A DNA stretch of 64,000 nt, taken from Ptychodera flava. Its lineage: Eukaryota > Hemichordata > Enteropneusta > Ptychoderidae. Numbering within the stretch: the stretch's first letter is position 1; every line of letters begins with the position of its first letter. Under the pieces are notes generated by a model, which worked only from the letters and a program-made list of their open reading frames with translations, made no database searches and was not told the origin of the DNA. Positions 24,101 to 36,000 of this stretch are shown here, piece after piece. The position numbers and the translations under genes are program-made. Location: NCBI RefSeq assembly GCF_041260155.1, contig NC_091932.1:27892838-27956837 (forward strand), given 5' to 3'.

Positions 24101-27100
24101 CTAGATACATATTTTAGTAAAGCAGTGCTACAAATAAGCAAGAAAAATAGAGACGTCCATGACACTTAAAGAAATGAAAGTTGTGGTTATAATACTGATA
24201 GGTAGGGACAGGCAGATCTAGGTTCTTGCAGACCATCGCAAACTCATGTAAACCTTCAAACCTAAATTCCATACGTATTTATTGTACAATGGTAAATACC
24301 TTCTAATAAATCAAGCCAGACTTATTATAGTTTTTCAGTCTTTGCAGTTAACATATATCCATATCTTGTAAAATCAAAGGCATGTCACTGATTTGGGTGC
24401 TGCAGCTTTTGTGAAAGGTTGTCTCTGATTGATCCATTTTTTTTTCAATATTTCATCATTTGACTAATCCATGAAATCACGTAACAGGTGTATAGAAGCT
24501 ATAACCAATGGTATGTCTTCGTATGTATAGTGCGTCAGCTCAAGCCATGTTTATCTACAAAATGTCATAGGGTTACAGTTTTGACAGAACAAATTTGTTT
24601 GAACCCAAGTGAAAACAAATGACTGAGTGCCAAAGTCAATTTTTGTCGACTGTATAAAATATAACCCAGAAAATTATCTTTTCAAATCTTGACAATTGTT
24701 TTCACTTTTTTTCATAAATTTTGTTCGAAAATTGTTGTCAATAAAGATTAATGTCAATTTGGTAAAGTACAGAAAAAAGTCATAAAAATGGGTAAAATGT
24801 TACACTAGAATTTGGCGGGAAATATTACAGCACTCAAAGGTTTAACCCTTTCCCCACCATGGTTTTGTCTTGTCCTGTTGTTTTCTATGGCAAAGTTGGA
24901 CTTGTACACAATAAAATAGGGTGACAGGGTCAAATGTTTACCTGGATGCAATAATCTTTCTACTCTCACTAATTTTATATTTTTTAGAACCAAGGAGAGG
25001 TATCCCTCAGTGCAAGGGCAATTCTAGAATTGGAATCTTTGCTCAGAGAGATTTATGAAGATGATATATCCTTCTGTAACATGTGTAAGAGTATTGTCCT
25101 CAAGGTATGTACACTCTGCTGAGGGGGAGCACAGCTTGTTTTATAGAACAGAAATTGACACATCACCCCTCTATTGAAAATTGTGGATTCAATTCCTGCT
25201 ATGCGCACATACAGTTAGATCTATGCATGTGGAAGGTTGATATGTCTTTGTTACAACCGAATAAAAATAATATTTTTTTGAAATTCTATTTTGTGGGTAA
25301 TCTCACACAAGCTAGATAATTCATTCCATAAAAATTGTGTATTTATCTTTCATCAAGCCCCGCAAAAGTAGTTTTTTACATTTTTAGAGTTTTGAAAGAA
25401 TAAAGTGTCTGTTGGCAAGCCCTAGTTTCAACACAAATATCAAATATCAATCCCAGGTTCTGAAGTCTGCAGATGTCTCATAGTCCCAAATTCAAAATCA
25501 AAAGTTACCCTTATCTACAAGAGATATTTCAACAAGAGGAGAAAAAGTAATGAGTAACAATACTATTTGTACGATGGGGGAGGGGTATTCACAGGGAACA
25601 CTAATGTCCTTGGGAGTTTTGAAATTGTATCAAAATCAAAGATGTCACAAAATGGTCAAAGCTCCATCAGGTGTAGCTGTCCATGTCTTTTCCAGTATTT
25701 TTGTTCCGTTAGCAAAACACGATTTCTTGTTCTACTTTAATAATCCTGTCAAGATGCCGCGGTGTTGAAGTTGTCAACTCTGACTGTATGTGTGTATTAT
25801 CCACAGTTAGTGTTGAAAACTGACTTTTATTTCAAACTGGAATCCATTTTGTCATGTCATAGAAACTTTGCTGTGTTTGCGAGGCTAATACTTCAACTTT
25901 GAAAAATAATTATGTGATAAGGAGAACGAGAAATATACTAGCTTTCTAGAATGGCAAGAATACTGATATTATCAAAAGTTGTCTGTTGTCCATTCATGCA
26001 TGATTTTACAGACTCAGACAGTAATACCAGTACAAATTTAATGTAAAATGTGCACAGGTGCCCTGATTTCTTAATCCTCTTACCCGACTGTGGTTCAGTC
26101 CTATTGACTTCAATACAGCAGATTGATCCATGTGAAGGAAAATAGGTATGATAGGGTTAAGGTAGTGAGACCTGAATAAAATCAAGCAATATCAAAGTAA
26201 GATGAAGGGAAACTCGTGGAACTTAAATCCAAATGTATGTTTCTTTGCAGGGCAAGTGTTGTCTGTTCTGTGATGTCAAATTGCACAACCATTGTGCAGA
26301 TCGCCTGTTCCGAGGGAGGGCCTCGCCAGTCTGCCCAGGATGTGCCTCACCATGGCAACAAACTCCCTCAAATGTGAACATGGAAGGTATTGTATGACTA
26401 TCCTTTAACCCTTCATTTTTCAGGCCTCAGTGTCACTGTCCTATCTGCCGAGTCGGTAAAAAGCAATATTTAACTGAAACCTATAAATATATTCACCTAC
26501 TTGGCATGGTATGTTACAGCAGATTAAGTCCATAAAAATCGTGTGTGCCTCAAAAGTGAGATACTACCCTTTTCAGAATTAGAGCGCGAAGCCACTGCAG
26601 TGAACTGCAATAAAACTGCTCACACTAATTAGTTTCAGCTGTAGCCAGCTGGCAAAGTCGACAACATTGTATGTCCCATGCAGACAGTTTGTCTGGGGAA
26701 GTTGAAATAAAAAAGATTTGTACATGGACCAGTGCATGGTAATGTTACATTGTATCTTAATCTTGAACACAGGGTGCCAATCGTAAACTCTCATTTACAA
26801 CTCGAGCCTCAGACAGAGCTAGTTTTGCCTTTGTGCAAGCAGACTTTTTGGTCTTTATCAAGTAGCCTTGTTCAACACCAAAGTGGCCACGGCTACAGCT
26901 GAAACTAATTAGTGTAAGCAGTTTTATTGCAGTTCACTGCAGTGGCTTCGCGCTCTAATTCTGAAAAGGGAGATATAAACTCTTGCTCAAGCTTTCCTCA
27001 ATGAAACTTTCAATCATTCTGTTACCAAACAAGAAGAAAAAAATCAGTGTACACCATGCAGTGTTTGCCACTAGAAACACAAATTACATGTGCCTAGGCG

Positions 27101-27813
27101 TATACCGATATCTGAAATTCAAAATGGCTGCAATCCCTGTGTTAAAATTTTATTTTCCCCATAGAGTTAATAACTCTATGGGGAAAATAAAATTCTAAAT
27201 TTACAAGTAACCAAGACAGTGAAATTTTTCTTTCTCCCAGAGCTTTAAAATGAGCCCCCACAAGTGGTAGATTAGAAAAGAATTGTAAAAATTTGAGAGT
27301 ACGAATGTCTGTTCCTGAAGCGCATTCTAATTTAAGACACACATAAAACAAAGTGATGTTTTCCAACTTGACTTGATAGTGACCGACAGCACTATGTGTC
27401 ATAGTGATCTTTTGGCTTCAGAAACTTTTATGCCAGTATTGAATGGTGGGATGTGAAAAGACGTGTCTGCCGCACAGGCTGGAAATAGATATCTAAGTTA
27501 CTACACAAACTGTTAGGACTGACATTCCATAAATTATCAGTTGAAAGAAGTGACGGTAAATGGTATTCCATGGCCCTCCTGAAATATAAAAGACAGCTTT
27601 CTCAAGTGTTGTGTTCAAACAGACGTGTAAATAATCCACATCAGTTTTCTGTAAAGTACATCTTGACACATGCAATGAAAAAGCAATGAGTAAATAGTTT
27701 CCCAGGGCTTTATTTGCAGACTTGAATGTTTTTCTGTTTGAATTTCAGAAATGAACGGCGAGGTTGATGAACAGGAGCCAGGTCCATCAAGACGAAGACA
27801 CAGAAGACGTTAA
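21143..27813 (+). CDS. NSMCE1: SMC5/6 complex subunit NSE1, variant-RING protein, complete, 7 exons, 261 aa
   Basis: Exons: 21143-21257, 22019-22140, 22602-22679, 23769-23921, 24988-25104, 26251-26386, 27749-27813. They sum to 262 codons with matched phases and GT/AG junctions. The start MAAMRNIHRYGVQSFLSKGV aligns with the conserved N-terminal winged-helix region; human NSE1 is 266 aa. The variant RING (C4HC3) is seen as C186-x2-C189, C199-x2-C202, H207-x2-C210 and C223-x2-C226. This domain gives NSE1 ubiquitin-ligase activity when bound to a MAGE-family NSE3 partner, within the nuclear SMC5/6 DNA-repair complex. The C-terminus is short and basic (SRRRHRRR). A short out-of-frame ATG precedes the start at 21121. 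The first intron begins GTATGT. Divergent from VPS28. Confidence 0.95.
23467..23610. mobile_element. Family A MITE copy
   Basis: Starts CCCTTTCACTACCATGGTTT, contains GAACCTGTTCAC and GGGGGTGAACAGG, and ends near GTAATGGTTGAA. It lies in the NSMCE1 intron before the 23769 exon. Flanks resemble a decayed TTAA. Confidence 0.65.
24621..24840. mobile_element. Family B MITE copy
   Basis: From GAGTGCCAAAGTCAATTTTT to ACAGCACTCAAAGG, with the T-rich family interior. TTAA follows at 24842-24845, immediately before a family A-like start (CCCTTTCCCCACCATGG). Lies in the NSMCE1 intron before the exon at 24988. Confidence 0.7.
24846..24936. mobile_element. Family A-like MITE copy sharing a TTAA with family B
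   Basis: Starts CCCTTTCCCCACCATGG and ends GGGTGACAGGGTC. The interior differs from other family A copies (TTTTCTATGGCAAAGTTGGA), a sub-type also visible near 41370-41440. It ends about 50 bp before the acceptor of the NSMCE1 exon at 24988. Confidence 0.55.
26567..26970. mobile_element. 404 bp foldback/MITE with ~80 bp near-identical arms
   Basis: The left arm starts CCCTTTTCAGAATTAGAGCG and the right arm ends with its reverse complement. About 80 bp pair with one mismatch noticed (CTCACAC against CTTACAC). Flanks AGATACTA and AGATATAA may be a diverged 8 bp target duplication. The near-identity of the arms suggests a recent arrival or a structure maintained by pairing. It lies in the last NSMCE1 intron and appears to interrupt or abut a family C copy. 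Confidence 0.85.
26971..27345. mobile_element. Family C MITE copy with a central 49 bp perfect palindrome
   Basis: Shows family C words (CTTGCTCAAGCTTTCCTCA, TTCAAAATGGCTGCA, GAGCCCCCACAAGTGGTAGA, GAAGCGCATTCTAA). At 27146-27194 a 24 bp arm AATTTTATTTTCCCCATAGA... is mirrored perfectly around one central base. This copy therefore differs from its relatives, which have that motif once. Confidence 0.75.
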
Positions 27814-30199
27814 TATCAAACAGATTTTCCAAATTTCTATTCATATTACTTTTTGTGTAACCATGGCATTCGTTGCTCAGAGTTGTCTCCGTACTTTTCT
27901 AATCTTTCACCAGCCAAAAGTGCCACGTTACTTACTTAAATTTTTCATTCTGAAGTATTGCTACAACTCTGTTATTTTCAATTATTGGGTTGAACTCATG
28001 TACTGAGAAATAGGGGTGGTTCAGGATGATCATATTACTAATAATATCTGTTGTCTATTCTGTTACTACACCAAGTGAACAAACCTTGAAATTACCACAG
28101 AATGATTGAACAGACACTTTTTACCAATTATTCAGAATTTTCAAATTACTTTACGGCAGATTGCAATTGGTGTCATTCTTCTCTTATTACTAAGCAGAAA
28201 TAAGAGTTTGTCTGCAAATTTATATGACATTTTTGGTACTGAAGCATGCAAGAATGATTAAAATCACAAGAAACACTAGAAAAGAAATTTTAATGGTACA
28301 GACTACAGGCTGCAACAACAGCCATGCATGCAACACTCACAAACTTTGTCTGAATTTCTGGCAGCAGTATCTAATGAGGCATATATGAAGCTATACCCAG
28401 TAACTAATCAGCAGCCGTGAACGGTCCTATTACCATTGCATGGTGAAAATTATATCATTAGTGATAGCATTATTTTGATTTGGAAGTTCGAGAAAAAGAG
28501 ATATGTTGTTGTTTTTTTCAATCAAAAACATGTTTTATTCACTGATATTAGAATCACTACTAATTATTAGATCACAGTTGTAAAGTATACCGTATGTTTA
28601 TTCATGAAACAATCACTACTTTATGTAAGAATTCTGTTGTTCTCATAGCATACAACAACATACATACGAAGACCATGTAGTGTTGTCGTACAGACAGAAA
28701 GACATACACTGCCATTAGGATAGATTTAAACAATTTACAATACCAACATTTTGGTGGTCAATTACTGAATCCTCAAAGGTTCATCTATAAACTTTGAATT
28801 TGCCTACATTTCTGAGAGTCAAGGAAATTACATACGCTTTGCTAGCCTTTATTTGTTTCACTGTGTGTCAATTTATATCATTAAAGAATTTGATAAAATA
28901 GAGAGGAATTATTTCGGAGTACAACAGATAACTTCAAATTCTCTTTTACCAAATCCATTCCACTTTGTCCCTGCTAAAAGCTAGAGATACAATCATCATT
29001 TTTGGATGTCATTCAATTTTTAGCGCATATCAGAAATGGTTTTGTTCTGTGTGACCAATCATCAGTTTCTTCAAACCCTAATTTTGTGTCTTGTAAAACA
29101 AAATGACTGGACTGTGTCTATAGTGTTCATGTTACTCATTTGAAGAGAAACATGCCCAACCAATCACAGAAATGACCTTTGAACTTCATTGTCAAATCGA
29201 TTTATGATACATGCTGTGTCAGAGTTATAGCTGTGCTTTTACATTTTCAGGCTTACTATACTGAAATACATGAAGTTATCCTTCATTTTTTTACACATAA
29301 AAATATTATATTACATTTTACCAAATTACCATTTACCAGTAATAAAGGACACATTTTACTCAAAGAAATGTCAAGTTCAGAATTTGTGTGGAATATGATC
29401 AGGTCTGAGAAAGCAGTCGGGAGACGAAGTCACCTAATACTCTAGATGACTACTTTATTACAAAAGTAATAGAAAAATGGCTAATACAGTGAAGCACAAC
29501 ACTTGTGTGAGAGACTGGGTGAGAGACCGTGCATAGAGTCCAGTGATGTGAAATGTCTCTGCATCAGGAAGGCGAGGGTTCCCCCGGCTTCCCATTCATA
29601 ATGCACTTATAGCAGGAAAGTGTCTAGGAGTCACGAGAAAGGCACATGATGGATTGAACACATTGTCTTAGCAGATGGAAACTCTAGTTGGTAAAATAAA
29701 CAGTGATAGGAAGCGGTGCCTCAAAGCTTAAAGCACAGAAGTAATGCTATCTGAGTATCTATAGTAAGACACTGTGATAATAATGATGTAACACAAGATT
29801 GTATTTTCTAACAGAATTTTATTGAATATATGCAAAATTAATGTAACATGCTAATGTTCATTTGTTTGAGCAAGGCATCGGTGGTTCCTCCAGTAGAAAC
29901 AAGTAAATTTTAGACAAGCTAGACAGGCATATTTTTATAGAAAGTCATCTTTTGTCCAGCGTTGAATTAGTATTTACAATGTAACTTTTCTACAGGGATG
30001 AAATTGCAGATTCTTGCATATATAATGAAAGCCTCCTACACACACTGAAGTTTAAAATCCATGCTCTACAGTTTCAACGTTTTCAATGGAAAGATACACT
30101 CTAAGAAAACTTGGAATGCGTTTTATGTGGCTATTTTGATGTTAGCATTTCAATGCAGAAGTGCATGTAATATGTACCATGCACAGCCACTACCAAAAT
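27814..30199. other. NSMCE1 3' flank and NSMCE1-TMEM14 convergent interval
   Basis: No further gene is recognised. The 88-codon frame at 29179-29445 shows no family resemblance. AATAAA occurs at 29341-29346 on the plus strand, 1.5 kb beyond the NSMCE1 stop, but whether it is used is unknown. I recognised no family A-D element in this stretch. Confidence 0.4.
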
Positions 30200-30205
30200 T
30201 TTATT
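30200..30205 (-). terminator. Candidate TMEM14 polyadenylation signal
   Basis: TTTATT on the plus strand reads AATAAA on the minus strand, 244 bp downstream of the TMEM14 stop. Confidence 0.35.
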
Positions 30206-30448
30206 ACAAGGACACTAGCTTCAATATACTTGTTTTTTTCCATCTTCACACTATGATCTGACAAAACAGTATAACACGAGCAAAGAAACTGAGTGAGTGG
30301 GCTGATGAATGCAGAAAAGAGATGTTTGCTTTCCTTTGCATCACTTGCAAAGAGTTGAATAATTCAGGTGTATGAGCCATGATAACAGAAAATATACCAT
30401 CTTTATAACCCCACCCTTTCCCAGATAAACTATGTCGTATTTCCTCTT

Positions 30449-32787
30449 CTACATCAGTCTCAGTACAAATCTCCCAGCTTGCAGGCAGCTGAAACATGAA
30501 AATTGACCAAGGTAAAACAATTGCAGTAAAAATGTCATTATCAGGAATGAAGCAAGAGCAATGGAGGGGGACTCTGTCGTTTGAGCGGATAAACGAGGAA
30601 GAGATGCTCACGTGTTGTCTAGCGCCCTCTTGAGGTCAATATGAGAATCATATGTATTATGGCAATTACAGCCGTTGAGAGGCGATATTAAAGTATGTTG
30701 GCTTGGATAATGTGATAATTTCATGGTTTGGATAATGTGATAATGGATAAATTTGCCACAAGGAATGTGTCCCAAATACATCAGATTAAAAATGAAAATA
30801 CCGATACAAACCTGAGTATACACACAAGACCAGCTGGCATAAATTTGCCTGACTTTGAAAATCTCATACCCATCACTCCGGCCAATATGGCTGCCGTTCC
30901 TGTGGTCATAATGCAGATAAGAGAAGTCATTTTTTCGACTCTGTCATGATGTCTTGTGACTATGTTTGCCTTTCTTGATAACAAGAAATTGAACAACTAC
31001 AGAGGTCTGCAGTATTCCTGGGCAATGTGATGTTTGCCAAAGTTGAGTGCAATCACGTGCAGTGTGATTGGCAGACCCTTCAGGACACAATATTATCATC
31101 AATACATTATAAACTTAATTTGCTCATATGTTCTTTTATGTAAATTTAAAATGTCAAATTGCAATTGGCACCTTTACAAAAATACAACACATTTTAAATA
31201 TTCTTTTATGAAACACATGTATTTCATGTATAAACATTTTTTCCAATTTTATCAACTGACTCCTGGCTGCTATTACACGTTTTGTTCCCAAATTTCAATG
31301 TCCCAACTTAAATGCTTGTTTTGCCTGCAGCTCATGTTTCCAGTTGGTCAAGTTGAAGCAAATGAAAAGAACTATAAGGATGGGAAGTTTCAAATGAGAT
31401 CTTACCCAGTGCAATGTAGAAATTCCTGGGATTCTGTGATGTCTGATAAGCACCAAGAAATGCTAGCGCTCCAAAGCACAGACCAGACATGAGGGACATT
31501 GTGCTGCCTACAAAACAAAAGAACAATTTATCTTAAGGTAGTTGGGGCCTCAAAACTAACAAACTGGAACTTTTGCTAAGGCTTTCCTCAAGCAAACTTT
31601 TAACCGCAGTCCCTCCACCCTGTGTTTTAACCATTCTTTATTTCAATGTTTGGTATAAGACAAACAAATACAGAAACTTCACTGACACTTGAAATTCACA
31701 ATGGCCGCAATTCCTGTGTTCACTTGATGGAAAAAAAATTTAAATTTTCTCAAAGATATGCCAGTTAAAGTTTATTCAATACTCCACAAGCTTTGAAATG
31801 AGCCCCCACCAGTGGTAGATCCAAAAAGTCGGAATATCTGTCCCTGAGGTGCATTCTACGTTAAGTACCCACTTTAATAAAAAAAGATGTGTAGGTACTG
31901 TTTGCTGATCATTTTATCTAAAATTCTCACTCTGGGGCATGTGCCTTTACTGAGCCTACATTTGTTCATAAGAAAGTATACTTTTTTCTTTCTTCAACAC
32001 CTGTGCATAGCTGTTTAACCAGGCAACATGTATAATTTTTTTTCATTTTAGAGCTGTATCTGTCCCATCTCCCTGAACACGGCTCTAAAGCCCCCCCCCC
32101 CCCCCCTTTTAAGTCATCATGCATATCACTTCAAAACCTGCATGTTATAACTTCCACTCTTTTGATGCGCTCAAAAAACTTCTTACTTTTTCTCAAACAA
32201 AATGCTAATGTACAAACTAAATGATTCATAACATCGTATTTGTAAGAATGATTGACTTGGTGAGTAAAGTAGACTCTACGTGTGAAAGTGCCTTCTCCTG
32301 AACACACCACAACATGCTAAAAAGGGTGCACCACACAGAAAGTATTCTGTAGTCTGTATGAAATAACTGTTTTGGTACAATCTCGCTGGACGTGTAACAC
32401 GGAACTAGGAAAATACGAAAGAATGACAGAAAAAAATGAAATTGCAACTTTTTTGCCACGAGTCAAGGAAAAGAAACAATCTTTTCTGTTTTCATCGGCC
32501 TAAACTTGATCAAAAGGATGCACTTTGCATAATCGTATCAACACCCGGAACTAAGTTTGGGCAGTGCTACATTCGAAAACAGAAACCTTGCAAAAGTATA
32601 CTTTTCCTCCACATTGATATAAATAGTATTGGCAAGAGCGGTTGACATCTTCAGGTTTCAGGTAGTTGCATGAACCAAACTGCGGAAATATCGTAGCAAT
32701 GGTAAATGCCTTACCCGCCTTCACATAGCCGATTATTCCCCCAACAGTAACGACCACCGCGTATCCGAAGCTCAGGACGTCCCCCAT
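30449..32787 (-). CDS. TMEM14: TMEM14-family four-helix membrane protein, complete, 4 exons, 100 aa
   Basis: Exons in transcript order: 32715-32787, 31406-31507, 30812-30899, 30449-30488. They give 101 codons with matched phases. The protein starts MGDVLSFGYAVVVTVGGIIG and contains YVKAG, FGALAFLGAYQTSQNPRN and VMGMRFSKSGKFMPAGLV, the hallmark words of TMEM14A/TMEM14C. Four hydrophobic helices account for most of the length. The short ending (FVLRLM) is closer to TMEM14A (99 aa) than TMEM14C (112 aa), so the exact paralogue is left open. TMEM14C acts in mitochondrial porphyrin transport and TMEM14A has been linked to mitochondrial apoptosis control; which applies here is unknown. Start codon is 282 bp from that of PPP1R8, divergently. 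Confidence 0.9.
31537..31860. mobile_element. Family C MITE copy with intact TTAA flanks
   Basis: TTAA at 31533-31536 and again at 31861-31864 bracket an element starting GGTAGTTGGGGCC and ending GTGCATTCTACG. Interior has TTGCTAAGGCTTTCCTCAAG, TTCACAATGGCCGCAATTCC and GAGCCCCCACCAGTGGTAGA. It sits in TMEM14 intron 1, about 25 bp before exon 2 in plus coordinates. One of the two best copies for defining the family. Confidence 0.8.
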
Positions 32788-33069
32788 GATGATCAATGAA
32801 TGACCTGCTTGTTAACCCGATTATCCACAATACTTTGCGTCAGGTCATCTCAATTTGTGAAGGGGTGTCCATGAAATAATACTTCTGAGATCTTCTGTTT
32901 ATCTGTGAATTAGCTCATCTGATTGAGAAAAGGGAAGAAAAACTTGGGTAATTTTATAGATAAAACGACAGAATATTTTTTTTAGTGGTAATATGCTTTT
33001 TACATGTACAAATGTATGTGATTGGAAACCCTACGCTAAATAGTCTCGACTATCAACACCAGTCACAAC
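32788..33069. promoter_or_regulatory. Short bidirectional promoter TMEM14 / PPP1R8
   Basis: Only 282 bp lie between the two ATGs. No TATA box is evident near either start. AACATGGCCGCACC surrounds the PPP1R8 start. Both 5' UTRs and the core promoter must fit in this interval unless upstream non-coding exons exist. Confidence 0.5.
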
Positions 33070-36000
33070 ATGGCCGCACCGCCACCTTCAGGGTTTGAGG
33101 CTCCCTCGTGGTAAGATTTTAGTAAAAAGTAGCTCACTTTTGGGACAAATATTGGAACTTTTATTCTAACCGAATTTATATTTAACACACTGCCATCCAA
33201 TACTGTAGTTATTGGTTATATTGCAACAAATTGTGGCTCTAAAACAGGATAATGTTTGGCCAACGCAGATATGCAGATGTAGGTCATCTCTGAGGGATTA
33301 CATGCTCATGTCGTTGTTGCATTACTGTTTTGCCGTGGACGACACCTTTCTTGTGATCTAAGGTTTCCGGAGATCAACTTTCCCAGTTTCGTTAGTCTGC
33401 AGAGAGAACAACATTCCCTGTGTAGTCGTTTCGGGAACAACAATCCAGTGAATGGTCACAAACCTATATTTATGCGTGAAGCGCCCTCATGGGTTCATTA
33501 ATTGTTTTCGGCGGTCCCTGGATTTTGGCTCTTGTATTGAATATCTAGTACTTGTTTTTAAAACCCATAGCCATATGTATATATGGCAATGGAAGCTATT
33601 CTTATAGGCTAGGGAAATGTCTGTATGTATGTATGTATGTATGTCTGTATGTCTGTATGTCTGTCCGTCAACATCAAAAACTCCAAACCGCTGCACATTT
33701 CATCTTGATATTTGGTGTGTACATGGATGATGGGCTGTAGATGAGATTTTGTTCAAATGAAGTTGTCATTGCCAAAATATGCAAATTAAGTGAAAAAATG
33801 TAAAAACAGTCAAAATTGAAAATCTCATAACCACTGAGCAGATTACATGAAAATTAGCATGTAAGTACTTTGGGCTGACCTGAAATAATTGTGCTTTTTT
33901 TGATATTTTGATATTGTTGAAAATATACAAATTAGTGCCAAAAAAGGCGTTTTTGGTAAAAAATCTTCTTCTTCATGAACCGCTGGTCAGACAGCTTTGA
34001 TATTTGGTATACAGGTCCCTAGGGATAACCCAAATTGGATTTGTTCAAATTGTGATGAAATATGCAAATCTGTATTTTTAAGGAATTTTTTTGTCATTCT
34101 GGTCAAAATTTATTTCATCAAAACCGCTCGTCTGACAGCTTTGATATTTGTATACAGGTTCCTACAGATAAACTAATATAATATATAGAATATATGATGA
34201 AATCTGCAATTTTGTATTTTTGGTGCAATTTTTGACATTTTTGGTCAAAAAATGTGTTTCTCAAAAACTACTTGTCTGATGCCTTTGATATTTGGTATAC
34301 AGGTTCCTGGGGGTTCTCCTAGTGTGATATAGTGAATTTGATGAAATCTTCAATTTTGTATTTTGGGTCAATTTTTGCCATTTTTGGTCAAAATATTTGT
34401 TTCTCAAAGTTACTCATGTGATAGCTTTGATATTTGGTATACATTTTTATACATAATTATGATGAAATCATCAATTTTGTATTTTTGCAGCTATGTTGCC
34501 ATTTTAGGTCAGGCCATCCTGAAATGAGCTATCAAAGATCTCAACCATCTTCATCAATACATATGTCACAAAAAGTTGCTCTCTACATAACACAGCAGAG
34601 CTCTGTCGACTATTGGGTCGCTTGTTTTTTTCAAAACCGCAGGTCAGACAGCTTTAATATTGGTTAACAGGTCCCTAGGATGACCTTAGTGAGATGATTT
34701 CATACAGTCAGGAAATACTTAATTTTGTATCCATGTCTATAGTAGCTTCAGGGACATTGGCCCTATGTTTAAGATAATGTTGTGATTCAGTAAGCATTTG
34801 AAATGGTAAACTGTATTTGGTGTTGAAATGCGGTAAAAATAATGAGAAAACATAGCTGAGGTGATTTCAGCAGTTTGGTTTCCAACAAATATATTCAAAG
34901 TTTTTTTCAATGTTAAAGAGTGTGGAGGGGGGGGGGGGGGTCCCTGAGGTCCTGGCAGATTTTGAAAAAAATCCAAACAAATGGCAATAAAAAAATCAGC
35001 CACAGAAGGTTTGTCAAAAAGAAAAGGTGGGATAGTGGGAAAAAAAGAATGTACAGTGTATCAGATAAAAAAGATGTTCCTCATCAATCTTCCAGACAAC
35101 CCCCTTTTATCAAATGGTACACCCCTGATGTATTTTTGTGTGCCATTAAACATGCAGTGTATTTTAGTTTAAGATGTCAATCAAGTTAGGTAAGGATTTG
35201 AAAGGAATAGTCAAGTTCACCACAGTTTAACTTTATCTCTTGTGTCATCATCCTTGTGTAATTGGTTAAGTTTGTAAGTTGCTCCAGATGTGGATATACC
35301 AGCTGTTCTGGAAGAAAACAATGTTTACTTTTCCCTATAGGTTTCTGAGTTAATGATTGCATGTTGAAATCTCTCCAAGTATCTGGTGCATGGGCAAAAT
35401 GTAAATATTGGTTGCATGTTATGTATTTCAGTCTATGTCAAATATTGTGAATGAAAAATCAAGAACAGTTTGCTGTGTGCTTGTAAAAGATAACATGTAT
35501 GTCAATTAAATTATATAAAATAATTAAACATTAAATATTAAATTAAATTATGTCAATTAAATATTAAAACTGCCTTGCAGTTTGATTGTCTTAAAAATTA
35601 TCACAGAAGTAGAAAACGAAAGAAACTAATCAATTGCTGTAACATATTCACCCTCAGTGTCTGTAGGCCTATACTTAACTTTTTTATCATTACATTCAGC
35701 TTTTTGTTATATCTTTATCACTCTCCATGGGCCAAGGCACACTTGGGTCAATGTCATCACTCTGTGCCAGTCTGTGAATGTCAGTCTGTCTGTATTTAGG
35801 CCCATGTTTCATACAATTGGTGGTTTGTTTTGATAACTATATTTGGTATATAGGGATAACCTAGCAATACAATTTTTTTCACAAAATGTGACATGACTTC
35901 GGTGACCTTTGACCTCAATATACATATTTGTCCATAACTCAGTAACCACAAGTGCTACACCCTTCATGTATAGTATGATGGGTTTCCATTTATATTCTGA

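Noticed and set aside
33619-33662. TGTA repeat as a possible CRISPR-like array
   Set aside because: It is a simple tetranucleotide microsatellite at the head of the family F repeat.
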